Source of the DNA: Saccoglossus kowalevskii
Lineage: Eukaryota > Hemichordata > Enteropneusta > Harrimaniidae
NCBI RefSeq assembly: GCF_000003605.2
Contig: NW_003143795.1
Location: 375,730 to 439,729, forward strand
Length of the DNA stretch: 64,000 bases
Direction of reading: 5' to 3'
Every line of letters begins with the position of its first letter. The stretch's first letter is position 1. This document shows, piece after piece, positions 42,901-54,876 of this stretch. A program made the position numbers and the translations under genes. The notes under the pieces are model-generated. The model saw only the letters and a program-made list of their open reading frames with translations. It was not told the DNA's origin and made no database searches.

Positions 42901-44869
42901 TGAGAGGGGTGGTTTCATACAAACCCCCTGAAATCAGAAGATTTGTATATTTTTTTTTCCATTTTTGCTGGTTTATTTTTTGTTTTGTTTTTATAAAGAA
43001 AAGAACCAGGAAAAACAAATCTAGGTTCACCCCCTGACTATTACACCAAACCCAAAAAAAGTAGTTCCATAAGCCATATTAAATAAACACCCTCAAAAAT
43101 TAGAAAACTATTATTTCATAATTATTATTATTATTATCATTACAGGTATGGCATTTGAACATTTTATTCAAGTGATGTCTTCAAAGATGTCTGTAGTTGA
43201 CAGGGATGATGAGATTCGTCAGACATTTATGGTGTTTGATATGCAGTGTAAGTTTTGTACTTGTAAGCTTTAAAATAATTTAATTTTAGGTTAATATGGT
43301 TACATCAGTCCAATTAAAATACAATGTCAATCAACCTGAAATTAAAACGCTATACAAAAACTGTTTTCAGAATCTTACACAACAGTACTAAAAGTTGGGA
43401 AATACTGCCCTCTAGTGACTAATCAAATAAACAGATTATACCTCGACGATGTAAATGACATACTTTTTTTTTGTGATCGCATTTTTTTCATATTATTGCT
43501 TTTTGTATTAAACTTTCACCAATGTTGTGTATAATCTTTTCACCACCAGTTCCCTCTTTTCTTCACAAAATAGTCCTGTTTATAGTCTGCACCTTTCCTT
43601 CAGAAGATTGGGACAAAAATAGGCAAATTGTTTGAGTAAAAATTTACTCAAATTTTTTCTTTTGGCTCCAAAATTAGGGTTCATTTCCAGAACTATTGAA
43701 GAATATAAGAAAAAAGTGCAGAAAAATTTGGTTGAGAAATTCTGGTGATGAAAAGGTTGGAGATCATTTGTAATTATTATCCATAAAATGATGTAAAATT
43801 CAAACTTTCGTGTAAGGGGGAGAGTGGTATTTCTGAGGGTACATAAATTATTTTTAGAATATCCCTTAAGGAGGAGATTTAGGCCAAATTATAATTGAAG
43901 ATACATGTATGTAATTTTTGTAAAACTTTTCATTAAAATATCATGGAAAAATGGCACAAATTTTCTTTGGTTTTTATGGTGAAATTACTTCATATATCAA
44001 AATTTTGTTTCGTGACATAAACTGAAAAAGTTGTATACATTTTATAATTATTGATTAATCCTAATATTGTTAAAACATTTAAAAAAATTTTATTTAGTGA
44101 GTTTGCAGTGTGATACGTTTTCCACTATATACAAAAAGGACGCCCTTCTCCCATAATGCACTGCATCCAGTGCATGCACAGTAGTGTGAAACTATAAAAT
44201 GAACTATAAATGTAAAATCATTTATTTGGACTGACTTTTTGTTTACACTATTCATGAACTTGGCAGAAAAACAATGAATTCTATTGTTAATCTACAAGCT
44301 CATGTGGATTTAATTATCAGCGAAATTTAATTATCAGCGAAAATAGCGAAATTAAAAAACAGTAAATAATTAATGCATTTACAGTATGTTACTTGTCGTA
44401 TTAGATCATTTGCATAAATGCATGTAACTTGTAATAGAATAAATACAGCATTGAAATCTAGATATTCTCTCCATTGGAAGTATGATTATCTTCTTAAACT
44501 TTACGTTATCATTTCAACATTTTATTTATTTATCCGAGTGGGTGGCCTTGGATTTTGTGCAACGTCAATACATTTTCAGTTCAACCACAAAATGTAAATT
44601 ACTTATCGTTGGTTACTTTTTAAATAAGAAAAACAATTAAAATTTTTTTATCTTTTGGTGTATTTGTTTCATCAATAATTCATTCTCTGCACACAGGTAA
44701 GGGTTTTTTGACAATTGACGACTTGAAGAAGGCTTTTTCACATGTTGCTCCACACATTGCTGCTCATCGAGTCGAAGCGGCCTTCAGAGAAGTTGACAGA
44801 GACGCCGATGGGAGAGTTAGCTATAAAGACTTTGAATTCATGATGAAATATCACCTAGAAGATTTATAA
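36979..44869 (+). CDS. EFCAB11: EF-hand calcium-binding domain-containing protein 11 (169 aa)
   Basis: Five coding exons with GT/AG borders: 36979-37065, 39928-40023, 41791-41842, 43146-43247, 44697-44869, totalling 510 bases. The 169-residue product matches the length and order of human EFCAB11 (163 aa), a calmodulin-like protein of poorly known function. EF-hand-type segments are seen at about residues 33-46 (ECDQGQKGYLSHED) and 110-121 (DMQCKGFLTIDD), both with degenerate loops. The loop at 146-157 (DRDADGRVSYKD) has acidic residues at positions 1, 3 and 5 and glycine at 6. Only that loop looks canonical for calcium, with Asp instead of Glu at position 12. There is no signal peptide or membrane segment, so it is probably cytosolic or nuclear. 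It shares a short divergent promoter with FBXO11. Introns hold two MITEs and a minisatellite. Confidence 0.94.
38259..38425. mobile_element. decayed MITE, CTGTAAAATA family, in EFCAB11 intron 1
   Basis: Interior words match the element at 15780-15986 (CACTTGGATTTTATTTTCAC, TTATATTTTACATTCAACT, GCTAAAATAAAGTATTTCAC). The ends CTGGGTATTTTC and AATAAAGTATTTCACAG are diverged inverted repeats with TA flanks. Confidence 0.6.
38563..38751. mobile_element. MITE, CTGTAGAATA family, in EFCAB11 intron 1
   Basis: Ends CTGTAGAATACTTTATTTTC and GAAAATAAAGTATTCCACAG are inverted repeats of about 20 bases; TA flanks both sides (38561-38562, 38752-38753). It is 189 bases long and of the same family as 15780-15986, in better condition than the neighbour 137 bases upstream. 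Confidence 0.75.
40304..40405 (+). repeat. 21-bp minisatellite in EFCAB11 intron 2
   Basis: Nearly five tandem units of about 21 bases, consensus GCATTGTGGTATTCCCATGGT. Because 21 is a multiple of three, an open frame reads ALWYSHG-like heptapeptides through it. That frame has no splice or homology support and is treated as a by-product. Confidence 0.85.
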
Positions 44870-47800
44870 TAGATGCACAGCCCATTGAACCACAATATTA
44901 TATCATCAATGCTTCCGGAGACGAGGGGTGTGTCGACTCCAACTCTCAGTCAATATTTTGAACACTAATGGCTGAGATAATAATCTCCTAGTCTGTTATC
45001 TTTTTTTGAAAGCCCTGTAGCTGTTTTTTTAAGCATTACCTTGCCTTTAGCGCTGTTTCACAGAAGTATGATCATGTATCATTATTTAATTATTAGAAAA
45101 AATTTTTGTTATTTTTTTTTTATGTCAGTCTTTATCCGTCCATGATGACTTCTCAACAAATTTTAACTTTATAATTTAATTATTTTTTCATATATTTCAT
45201 TAGTTTTTAAGTTTTGGTAATCACAAAATAAGATAAATGTAATGAAAAATAACTATATATTTTTTTTATCAATTTATTAGACTCTTTTTCAGGTTTTCAC
45301 ATTCTTCCTACCCATGTATGTGTATCTGTTAAATGGTGTGACAACAGTTACCATGACAACAGTTAGACAAAATGTTATATATCCGCTGCACAAACTTTTG
45401 AATACAATATTTTTCACTATTCTCATTATTCTCTGAAAGTATCCTTTTTTTTGCCCCCAGCTGGACTGGGACTTGAATTGGGTCCGTCAGTCTGTCCTTT
45501 GGTTCGTTGCATTATCTCAGAAGTTCATTTTCCTTAAATTTGGTACATGATGGTATGTATAAGTCCAATAATTTTTCCTTTCTGTTCAGATAAAAAATGG
45601 TTGACTGGTGGCCATGTTTAACCTTCGCCTTAAACAAATTTTTTTTGACTAGATTTTGCATGCCAATCCTGCATTTTTTTGTGGCTAAAATGACAAAAGT
45701 TATACCTACCTACCTGTTTTCCAATGTATACTAAAATAACACGATTTTATTTGGCTTAACTATATCGCAATTTCAAATCATAGTGTATTGTGGGATAGTT
45801 ATGACCAAATCATATACAACTCTGCCAAACATAAAGCGTTGATATGCATAGATGCTTATGAATTAAATTTTCAAAAACTTTCATAATTACTTGCAATAAT
45901 CTGGAGGGCTGGTAGAAACAGCGGTGACAAGAGCAGCCATTCGACAGAGCCTGCTTGAGATTCTAATTCCACTGGCTTTTCTTAGTAACGTTTTGCTTAG
46001 TTCATCCTTAAAATCAGGTGATCAAATATAAAATGATTATCAGTTGTAACATGACCGTATAATTTTTTCATTTGTATGGATTGGTAAATAACAATGTTAC
46101 CATGGAAACTGGATTGTCAAAGTGATAAGAATGGTCTGTTATGTTTGTTGAAGTTCATCATAAACTTAACGTTTTTCACTCTAATAGTAAAAATAAAATG
46201 CCTTATTTGCCTTATTAGTAGCCTGCACACTTACATGTGAATTCAATTTGCAAATATGCAGTGAATGTTTACTAAACATTGCAATGTATTTCCAGTGATT
46301 GCTTCGAGAATGATTTGCTGATGGACAGTAAATAAAAAAAGTTTGTTTGTTTTTAATAACTCAAACGACCTTGTAAAACCCATGAAAACTGTGCCTTCAT
46401 CAATGACGTTGTTAAAATAATCAACCCTTATCTTATTAAAGTCTGTAATTCGTTGTAACCATTGCACAAAGTGAATATAATTTACATCATCTGTTCATAT
46501 TTGTTTAGAATATAAAATTACAGTCACTGAAATAAACTACAACAATAACTGATAAGCTTTTGTTTTATCAGTAAATTTAGAGACTTTTTTTTTTTATTTT
46601 TTTCAGATGAGTTTTCAATTTATTTCGCAGTTGTATTTATTAGGTCTTCCTAGTGGAATATTACGTATTGCTATACCAATGCATACTAAGACAGCTCAGT
46701 TCATCCGCATTTTGACAAAACGTGTCATGTTAGACTTTTTGACGCCTCGAGAAGAGCTTAAAAGATGTGGTTTTTATTGGTTTCCACACTGTCGCTCTAT
46801 TTTGTCGTACAATAGAAAACTATTAACCTATCAAGACTCTGAAGTTGTATAGCGCCATCAACGGTGGCTATCCTGGACACTGCGCTTCCTGCAGCATGTG
46901 TTTTCATGCGGTTCATTGAGTTTAGAGATGTGTCCCATGCATCACGTTTTTTTATTATCTTGTGTGTTAATACAATGTACATTTCTGGAATTAATACAGT
47001 ATATAGAAATATCGTATATTCCTCTACTTTCAACCATGTATGTAAGTTCTGTCTTGTAGTGGTATGGGGTTCTGTGCTGGTCTTAATTTCCTGACTCCAA
47101 ATATCACATCTGGTTACAAGATTTTTTGTCAGTAATTTGGAAGTTCTGCTCGTACTCTCAATTCGTTATATGTATTGAATGCTGGGATATTTCCATTATA
47201 GGACCACGTGTACAATTCATAATTGGAACTGAAAACCGTGTGGTGCCTGATAACGGATGTTTTTCGTACACAATGACAATGCTACAAGGAGAGTGATGGG
47301 TTGTAGCTTCGTATTGTGTTCATTTTCCCAAACAATACTGTTTTGTCTCGACATTTTAGCACATAGGTAGAACATTCTATTCTTCCTATAAGTGTGTCAG
47401 CTTGTATATTCAAATACACAAAACGCAATGTTTGCAAGGCCAGTGCAAGGTATATGTTGAACATGATTTGCTTATCGATTCACTCCACTTTTCTATTAAC
47501 AGTGCATATTGATGCTAACACGTTTTGCATTTATTTATCCATATTCTTATTTTCAACAGCATTTTTCTTTTTCAATTCTGTACAAGTTCCACTACATAAA
47601 TCGTAATTTTCTTTGGTATTGTCTAGTGAACAAAGCTAATATATATTTTTGTCGTGTAAAATATACAAATTGTCTGAATCGTCTTACTTTTGTTATTATA
47701 ATTATATAGTTATAAGAATTTATGACGTCCAAGCCCAAGTATAACATGTATCTTTCACGTACGCCGGTCCCAGGGGTACTTGAATTGCCTTGGTTCCAAT

Positions 47801-50800
47801 GTTAATTGGGTACCTGTGCAATGTTGTTTTTTTTTCTTTATTTAATTACATCAAAATTTCAACTGTCGTTTAGTGTTTGTATATGTATCCATCCCAGGTC
47901 ACCCAATACTGAAAAAAGCATGTTCAATGATAGTCTGATCTCATCAGTGTTAACAATACTCCCCCCATATAACTCAATTCCATGACAGGCCATATACCAC
48001 TCGGTTAATTAATCGTATTTACCGGCCACATTTACGAGGAACATGGGGGCTAATTGTTCCGGAGTGTGAACAATATGGTTTGCTGAGACATAGATAATAT
48101 AACCGCTGCTCTATAAAGTGGATCTGGCGTCATTGTTCTGTCGTTTAATTGATGTACTCCATGCATGACAGGATGGTACGCAGGGAGCAGCTCTTTGTAT
48201 TAAAATAGCCTTGCACTCCATGGAATGCCTATCACCGTACCGTACTTTTGTCTTCGAATTGAGAGGATATCTCCCTCAACGATGATTATTGTCTAACTGC
48301 ATGTATACAAATTTGGCTGACGAAAATGACTTAGTATTAAGCGAGTTATTTGCATGATTGTGGTCACCACATGCAATTATCTATGGCGTCGCATTCGTCG
48401 TCAGATTCTGTGGAAGTTTGAATAAGGTACACTTGGCAAAAGAAGCAAAGCTAACACTCCACATTGTTTTATTTTCTCGTGTAATATATTGCTGCATTAG
48501 AAGCATGGGCAAAGCGAACATTGTATTTAAAATTATAGATGACATCGACAACAAACACCATTCCGAAAGTACAGATTTCAGTTCTGTTAGTTTCGGAAAA
48601 AATCCTCAAAAAAATTACGTATTATGCCAACTCTAAATTTTACAACTTACAATGGGTCACCAGTTTTAAAGAATATTTTGCAAGGTTTGCCATATATTTC
48701 GTATGTTCCTCTCTGAGTATCTTTATATCAATTACAATAAATATTTTTATGGCACTTCCTTCTGACAACATGGTGCAACTCAACGTTAAAGTGGGCATAT
48801 CATACAACAAACCTGAAGATGGGGCTAATATAAGAAAACTGTTATTTTATTATTTCAATCAGAGAAGAATAACGTGATGTAAAATATTGACCCTCTAATT
48901 ACAAGTCTGCCTAAACTGAGGTTTTTTAAACGAGTTTGGAGATTGCGTATTGGTCCACGGAGCTTTATCGTCATGACTTTCCGTTTTCGCCACTGACAAA
49001 TCTTTTTGTTTTAATTACAGTATATACTTAGTGTTTACCAAGTAAAATCTCATTTATTAAAGTTGAGCTATGAAATATATTTTAATATATTTCTCAATTC
49101 ACTGTTCAAAAGAAGTTGTTTTCAGCTTTTTGGTTTTTATTTCAAAGAAAGAATTTCACAGTGTCGAAAATCTTCTTCATCATTTCATGCTCTTTAGAAT
49201 ATATTCAACATACCAATGGTATTTATTCAAACGTGTGAATCCGAGTTACAAATTCCACAAATACACATGTTTTTATTAGCGCGCAGCAAACAGGCACGTG
49301 TTGTTGGTCGCATACTACAATCGCCAAGTACACAATGTGAAATTCAGATCCATTACAAAATGATAATAGAAGGCATGATTGTGATATCACGCATACGTAG
49401 ACACCAAGTAAAAGCCTAGCCGAAAACGAATAATAAGATGATCGGCTGTCATGGCGACGAAAATTGATTTCATTTGATATTTAATAACTATGACAACCAT
49501 TCTACCATTATATTATGATATATTTATTATTCTGCCAAAAGTTAGTGGAGAAGTAATGTTATTTTGCAATTTTCTTTTTTTATAGAAATCGTCATGACTC
49601 ACATTTAAAGGTGAGCATAGCCTAACCTACAACACGTTTTATTTGTAAAAAAGACGATAAAAAATCATTGTGAAATATATTACATAGGTTCAACAGTTTT
49701 TAAGTGTCTGGTGACCCCAATTTGTGTTATAATCATAATTGTATTAGACATCGACATCCTTAAAAATATATTATGCAAATTTATGTACGTGTCATTAACT
49801 AGTAGGGGATATAATATGTTATTTAAAAGTTCTTCTTCAAGGGTAGACGCCACTGACACATTTTCACACCTAACTATTCCTATATTTTTAGTAACTAGCT
49901 TGCGGCTATTTGAAAGTCAAAACTGCGATATGTATACATGTTTCTCAAAATTGTGTCATAGTACATGCTATGATTGACACAATAGTAAACACATAGCAGT
50001 AATAATATAGCTAATTTTGGGAACATAATTTCATTATCAGACAACTTGTTTGTAGATTCACTGCGTGAATAATAATTAACTCCTGCCGGTCGGCGAGGGC
50101 GTTGTTCACTTCTCGAGTACAACCAAGATACTAAATCTCGGGCCACTTCAAAATCAGAACAACATCAATTAAGATAATGAGGCACCGTAATAAAATAACA
50201 TTTGCAGGTCTCATCGTTTGTAAATAATCTATAAATTAAAAACGCTAGATATTCTGAAATTTGAATTTGTTGACCAGGCTTATCAATGGGACACGTGCTT
50301 TGATATAAATGCACATGAACTGTTGCCATGGCAGAGAGCATATTAGCACTAATTCAACAGTCAAGGGATGGTCTAGAACATACTGTTGCAGCAAGTAACT
50401 CAATTATTAAATATTTACTAGTTTGTAAACATATTTATGGAATGGAATACTAATCTATAGTTGTATATTAGCCACGGAACACTCATTTGTGATAGAGGAA
50501 CTATGGCACAGTATATTATTCCTGGCCAAAAACATACTATATTATTATACACATTTACATGGAAATGGCGGTCTGAATTGTTTGCGTTTGTCAAAGAATA
50601 AAATGCCTAATAGTCGGCCCCATTAATTATATATATGTATAATATTACACATATAATTACCAGTACATATTTGTATTCAAATTGTAGTGTGTGGTCATTA
50701 TCGCCCTGCTCCGGGTGTAAGTGTGTAACCGCTTGCTTTGTGTGAATATGCAAATTCAGATTGAAACGTCACCCATCTTTCAACAGCGCAGTGTACCAAT

Positions 50801-53470
50801 GGAAGTGAAGCATTTCTTCCATTGTAAAACTATGTCGTGGTCATCGACCAGAACGGCGAGTGGCATGTTTGTCGGGCTGTTATTGACTTAATAAGAAAAA
50901 CAATCGAAAAATGGGGACACGAAAACAGTTCTCGAAGTAATTTTTATCTCGGATGTGAGTAATACCCCCAAAACTGTTCAGTTCGTTAAGTTAATTTGTG
51001 ATAAATCCAAAGTAATTACAGGTAACGGCTATGTTGATGAATAACGTGCTTTATCCTTGTCACATCTTTCCGTTCTTGGCAAAACGTCATCATGGTGCAA
51101 CTTACGATGATTCACGCACGATTCCGGAAGTATATTTTCTATGATTATAGGGATATTAATATTTCATATTATGCAACATGCTATTAGTCATTACATCTGG
51201 TTGTGGAGGTCCCACTTGGATGTGATTATCGATCTTCAAGTTCAATAAGATCCCGAGATTAACGTTGGGTACCCCCCCCCCCCATGTGAATTCTCATTAC
51301 CGCGGTAGTTTTGCATGTAGATAACTTAGTTACAAAAACATCTCCATCTCCAGTGATGGGATTTCCGGGGAATAGAACGTTACGCTATATTAGGGGGTTT
51401 ACTAACCAACTAAAAATAATAATAACGACACTGTAAGGGACAGGTGAAAATGTACAGTAGTGTCGAATTTCCATAGCACTAGACAATGGGTCTTGGGAAT
51501 AGCATCCGTGTTGCTATAGCAACAGCTCGTACCTATGCCCATTATCACTTGTTTTTCTTATCTCAGATGAATGGAGGTGGTTACTGGTAAGTCAGTTGGT
51601 GACCCCAATGACCTACTAGAGACGATTTAATCTTCAAAAGTGATTAATCGTTTCCGGACACACTAAAGGGTGTTGACGTACCCATAAAAGTGTATTTTAC
51701 CGTCGCTGCCAGGTAAACTTTAAACCGTATGAATACAGCATGCCGTGTGATCACTGGGGTGAAAACGTGTACACAAGGTGGTAGACAAAGAAGAAAATTA
51801 TCGTTTCACGTATTTTGTACCATGAGATATAAGGGTCGACCATTTGAATCATGGGGCGCGGCTAGAAAAGTGTGACCAGGGCATTTTTATTTTCGTAGTG
51901 TCTTGTCTGTACTTTTCCTATTTCCATTTTACCTAAATATGCCAATATTTTGTCCCTGCAGCACCCTTCATGCATTTTTGTTCTCTTGGTGTCTAGTTTG
52001 TATTTTTTTTTTCAACAAATCTTTCAGCCACCCCCCATAATTTCAAATGGTCGATCCCTAATATGCCAATGGTTGTATTGACGCACGCTGTCACTCTATC
52101 TTTGGTGGGTTAGCGAAATATGTCACCATGTACCAACTCATACACGTCAAATTTACGTAAAAGCTATTTACGCAATGATGAGAATGCATAGAATGGGCGT
52201 TGTGAGGGGTAAGACAAATACAAATAGACCACTATACGAGCAACATCAACTTTGTATGCAATAGTACAAGCGATATCGGAGCATGGCAAGAATGAGTTGG
52301 TTGTTGTGCCCCAAAAAACAACAACCACATTTCAATACGTACTTGAAGGATATACTAGTATTTACTATGTAATGAATGGGTGGAATTTCATTTCCGATTA
52401 CAAACAATGGCCCATTTATACGAAGTTCTACTTGGTGTACGCTTTTACATAGAGATAATGTGCCATCCCAAGAAAACAACTCGATGTTTATTTCTTATCA
52501 CTCGCTGCAGAATACACCCTCAACAACTAGTATACCAACTATGGACTCCATACGATCGACGTAGAAACGTGTGTGCAGCTGAAATCAATGTTGTTGTAAG
52601 ATGTTGCTTGTAATTTGTTTTCAGGAATTCGTGGCGAGTTAAAAGCTAAACATTGAATATATGTTACCAACGTTTTAATTGTTGACGAGTTTACCACTCA
52701 AGCGAAAAGAGTAAAAAATTATTGCAAGTGAAAATGCAGTGATTATGTAATCGACGTTGAAATACGGTCAATGAAATCGAAAACAAGACGTCTTGTTTGG
52801 TCCACGGCGAAATTTGTTATCGATACGAATTCAATGCTTCATCTGTGGCTCTCGTTGCTAGGAAACTGGAGGTTGATTATTTACAGAGACGCAGTAAGCC
52901 TGTGGCAGTTCCCATAGCAACAAACAAGATTGAAGTATGGCTGTCCGCAGCTTTCGTCATCTGCTGCACATACTTTGTGTATATTAATGTGATTCTGTTG
53001 TCACGGAGAACATAGCATGATCTACTGACATTAATAATTCATGCTCCTAAAATTAACTTTCTTTGTTTCTGTGCCAAATGATTGGATATTATTTCCGAGA
53101 GAAAGAGAACCGCGGAATCATAGCGGGATCGCGTCACAAAGCCTGGCAGGGAGTGATTTTATTGATTACAACAGCCCCGAAGAGAACCAATAAGTGTGTT
53201 TGTTTTGAAGAAAGTCGGTTTTGGCGCCAAAATTGGGGTACCTTATTTACATAACGGTAAAATGTAACGACAAATGTGATTGGTTGCTAGTACGCTATCA
53301 TCGGCCGTTACATGAATAGTCAACCTCCCTAAGGATTTCCAGTAAAACATCAATTTTATTTTGTATTTCTGTATTTAATTTAATTCCTGCATTTACTATA
53401 GTGTCATTGAAGAATGTTTTCATTTTATTCCGGATATATAATATATATTTTCTGTCTCAAATATCCAAAT
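44870..53470. other. EFCAB11 3' UTR and long gene-free stretch
   Basis: No coding exon, RNA gene or large element is recognised over 8.6 kb. The first part must contain the EFCAB11 3' UTR; an AATAAA near 46193 is one of several candidate signals. Short open frames here lack protein-like composition. A C12 run is at 51272-51283. Confidence 0.45.
45460..45720 (+). mobile_element. possible 5' fragment of another tandem-repeat element (family D)
   Basis: CCAGCTGG followed by GGGTCCGTCAGTCTGTCC, then TTATCTCAGAAGTTCA and AAATTTGGTACATGATGG. This word order (hairpin, GTCCGTC, ATCTCA, ACTTGGTACAT) parallels the start of family B. No matching 3' inverted end was found, so it is probably truncated. 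Confidence 0.35.
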
Positions 53471-53479
53471 TAGTTTGCA

Positions 53480-54575
53480 AGTTGCGCGTTGTAAGGGAGT
53501 AGGACAGTAACCGGATGTATAATGGCGATTCAGATGGCGTAGTTCATGTGGTTCAGGATGGGCCACCATTGTTTCCAAATTAGATAAGCGTAGGACTTTA
53601 TAGCTGTGGATATCTGTGCTGTATTTGTCGGGAATAACGAAAGGTTAGTTAAAATACTGTCATTTAAATAAATGTGATAGGTTATCCTATGTGTGGCTAC
53701 AATGAACGCCGAGTAACTCACTGCTTCGAAGCAGTGTCGTATTGTTTATGTTGGATTACACTAGATTGGCAGGCCATGCTTGCCACATGTCGCAATTTTA
53801 GAAGTGGGTTCCCCTATCGGGCCATACTCAGCTGTGAGTCAGATTCAAAATATGTGTTGTTGATATAAATAGCCAGGTACGACTTGAAGTCCTTTGCAAA
53901 CAATTGCACTTGTCCGTCGCTCCTCGCTTTTGCGGAACTGGTACTGCTAAATTTTAAGTGAATCGAAACGCAGCGTGTATGTATTACTAATACCAGCATA
54001 CGCAGATATGACGTGATGGTGGGCCTCTCTATTTCCTGTTTGCACAAATGTACACGTTTTTAAAGCTGGTACTAGTTGAGGTGGCCAACTGGACTGTCAC
54101 GACACAATAGTGTTGGTAAACAAGTGTTTACTAGTTGCGCAGCAAAACGTTTGCCGTTCTCAGGATTTTGTCTGCCATTTTGAGCTTAGTTCCGTTTGTC
54201 ATGAACCCGTGATCGACCGTTCCGTTTTTCGTACTGGTGCAGGCCCTTTCATCTGAATGTATTATTGTCGTATCGTTATGCTTTAACGAAAATCAAAAAT
54301 GATCTATCGAGAGTAACATTGAGCTGCTTGTTTGAAACTCTGTGTCTAAACCTCGAAAGCAATTGCTCACTGATTCTTGTATGTTCATTGACTCCAGTTG
54401 CACGTGTTTTATTCAGAATTTGTGGACTGTGTGACGCTAATAACTTGTGACCAGAGCGAACAATCGTATATACGTTTGCCAGACGAGCCGACTGCCACAT
54501 TTATTCCAAGTACGGGAGTACGAAGAACCGAACTTTTATAGAACTACCGACTTCACTTCCAGTTTGTTGCATTCG
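53480..54575 (+). promoter_or_regulatory. candidate promoter and untranslated first exon of a downstream gene
   Basis: CpG density rises here relative to the surroundings, most clearly at 54100-54575. The stretch ends at a strong donor-like site, ATTCG|GTGAGTATCG, with the boundary after 54575. No long open frame precedes it, so it would be a 5' UTR exon with its coding exons past 54.6 kb, perhaps outside the window. This is inferred from composition and one splice site only. Confidence 0.3.
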
Positions 54576-54835
54576 GTGAGTATCGTGTGTGAAATCTGGG
54601 GACAGTGTTAATAACACTTGCCTAAACTTCGCGTACTTTTTTTTTATTGTTCTCTTATTCTTCCATTTATCATGGCTCCCGTGTTTTCTGTTACATCTGC
54701 ATGCCCAAATTTGGTCATTATCACTCTGTGGAAGTCTGTTAGCCTGTACAACTACAAGTAATTTTAAAGAAGGTTATCTTTGAGAGTGTTTCAGTGGTGG
54801 ACTTTTACTTGCTGTGGTAAACTTCAAAGTGTACC

Positions 54836-54876
54836 ATAGACCATGGAGCTAAAAAAAAAAGCTCCATGCATAGACC
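54836..54876. repeat. perfect hairpin with poly-A loop, flanked by 7-base direct repeats
   Basis: Arms CATGGAGCT (54842-54850) and AGCTCCATG (54860-54868) enclose nine A. ATAGACC occurs immediately on both sides (54836-54842 and 54870-54876). This looks like a tiny inverted-repeat insertion with a target duplication, or a MITE remnant. Confidence 0.5.

Noticed and set aside
46607-46852. 81-codon plus-strand frame as a gene
   Set aside because: No recognisable domain, no splice context and no homologue known to me; ordinary for chance frames in this composition.
52797-53015. 72-codon plus-strand frame with a hydrophobic C-terminus
   Set aside because: Short, single-exon and without promoter, poly(A) or homology support; left out of the gene list.
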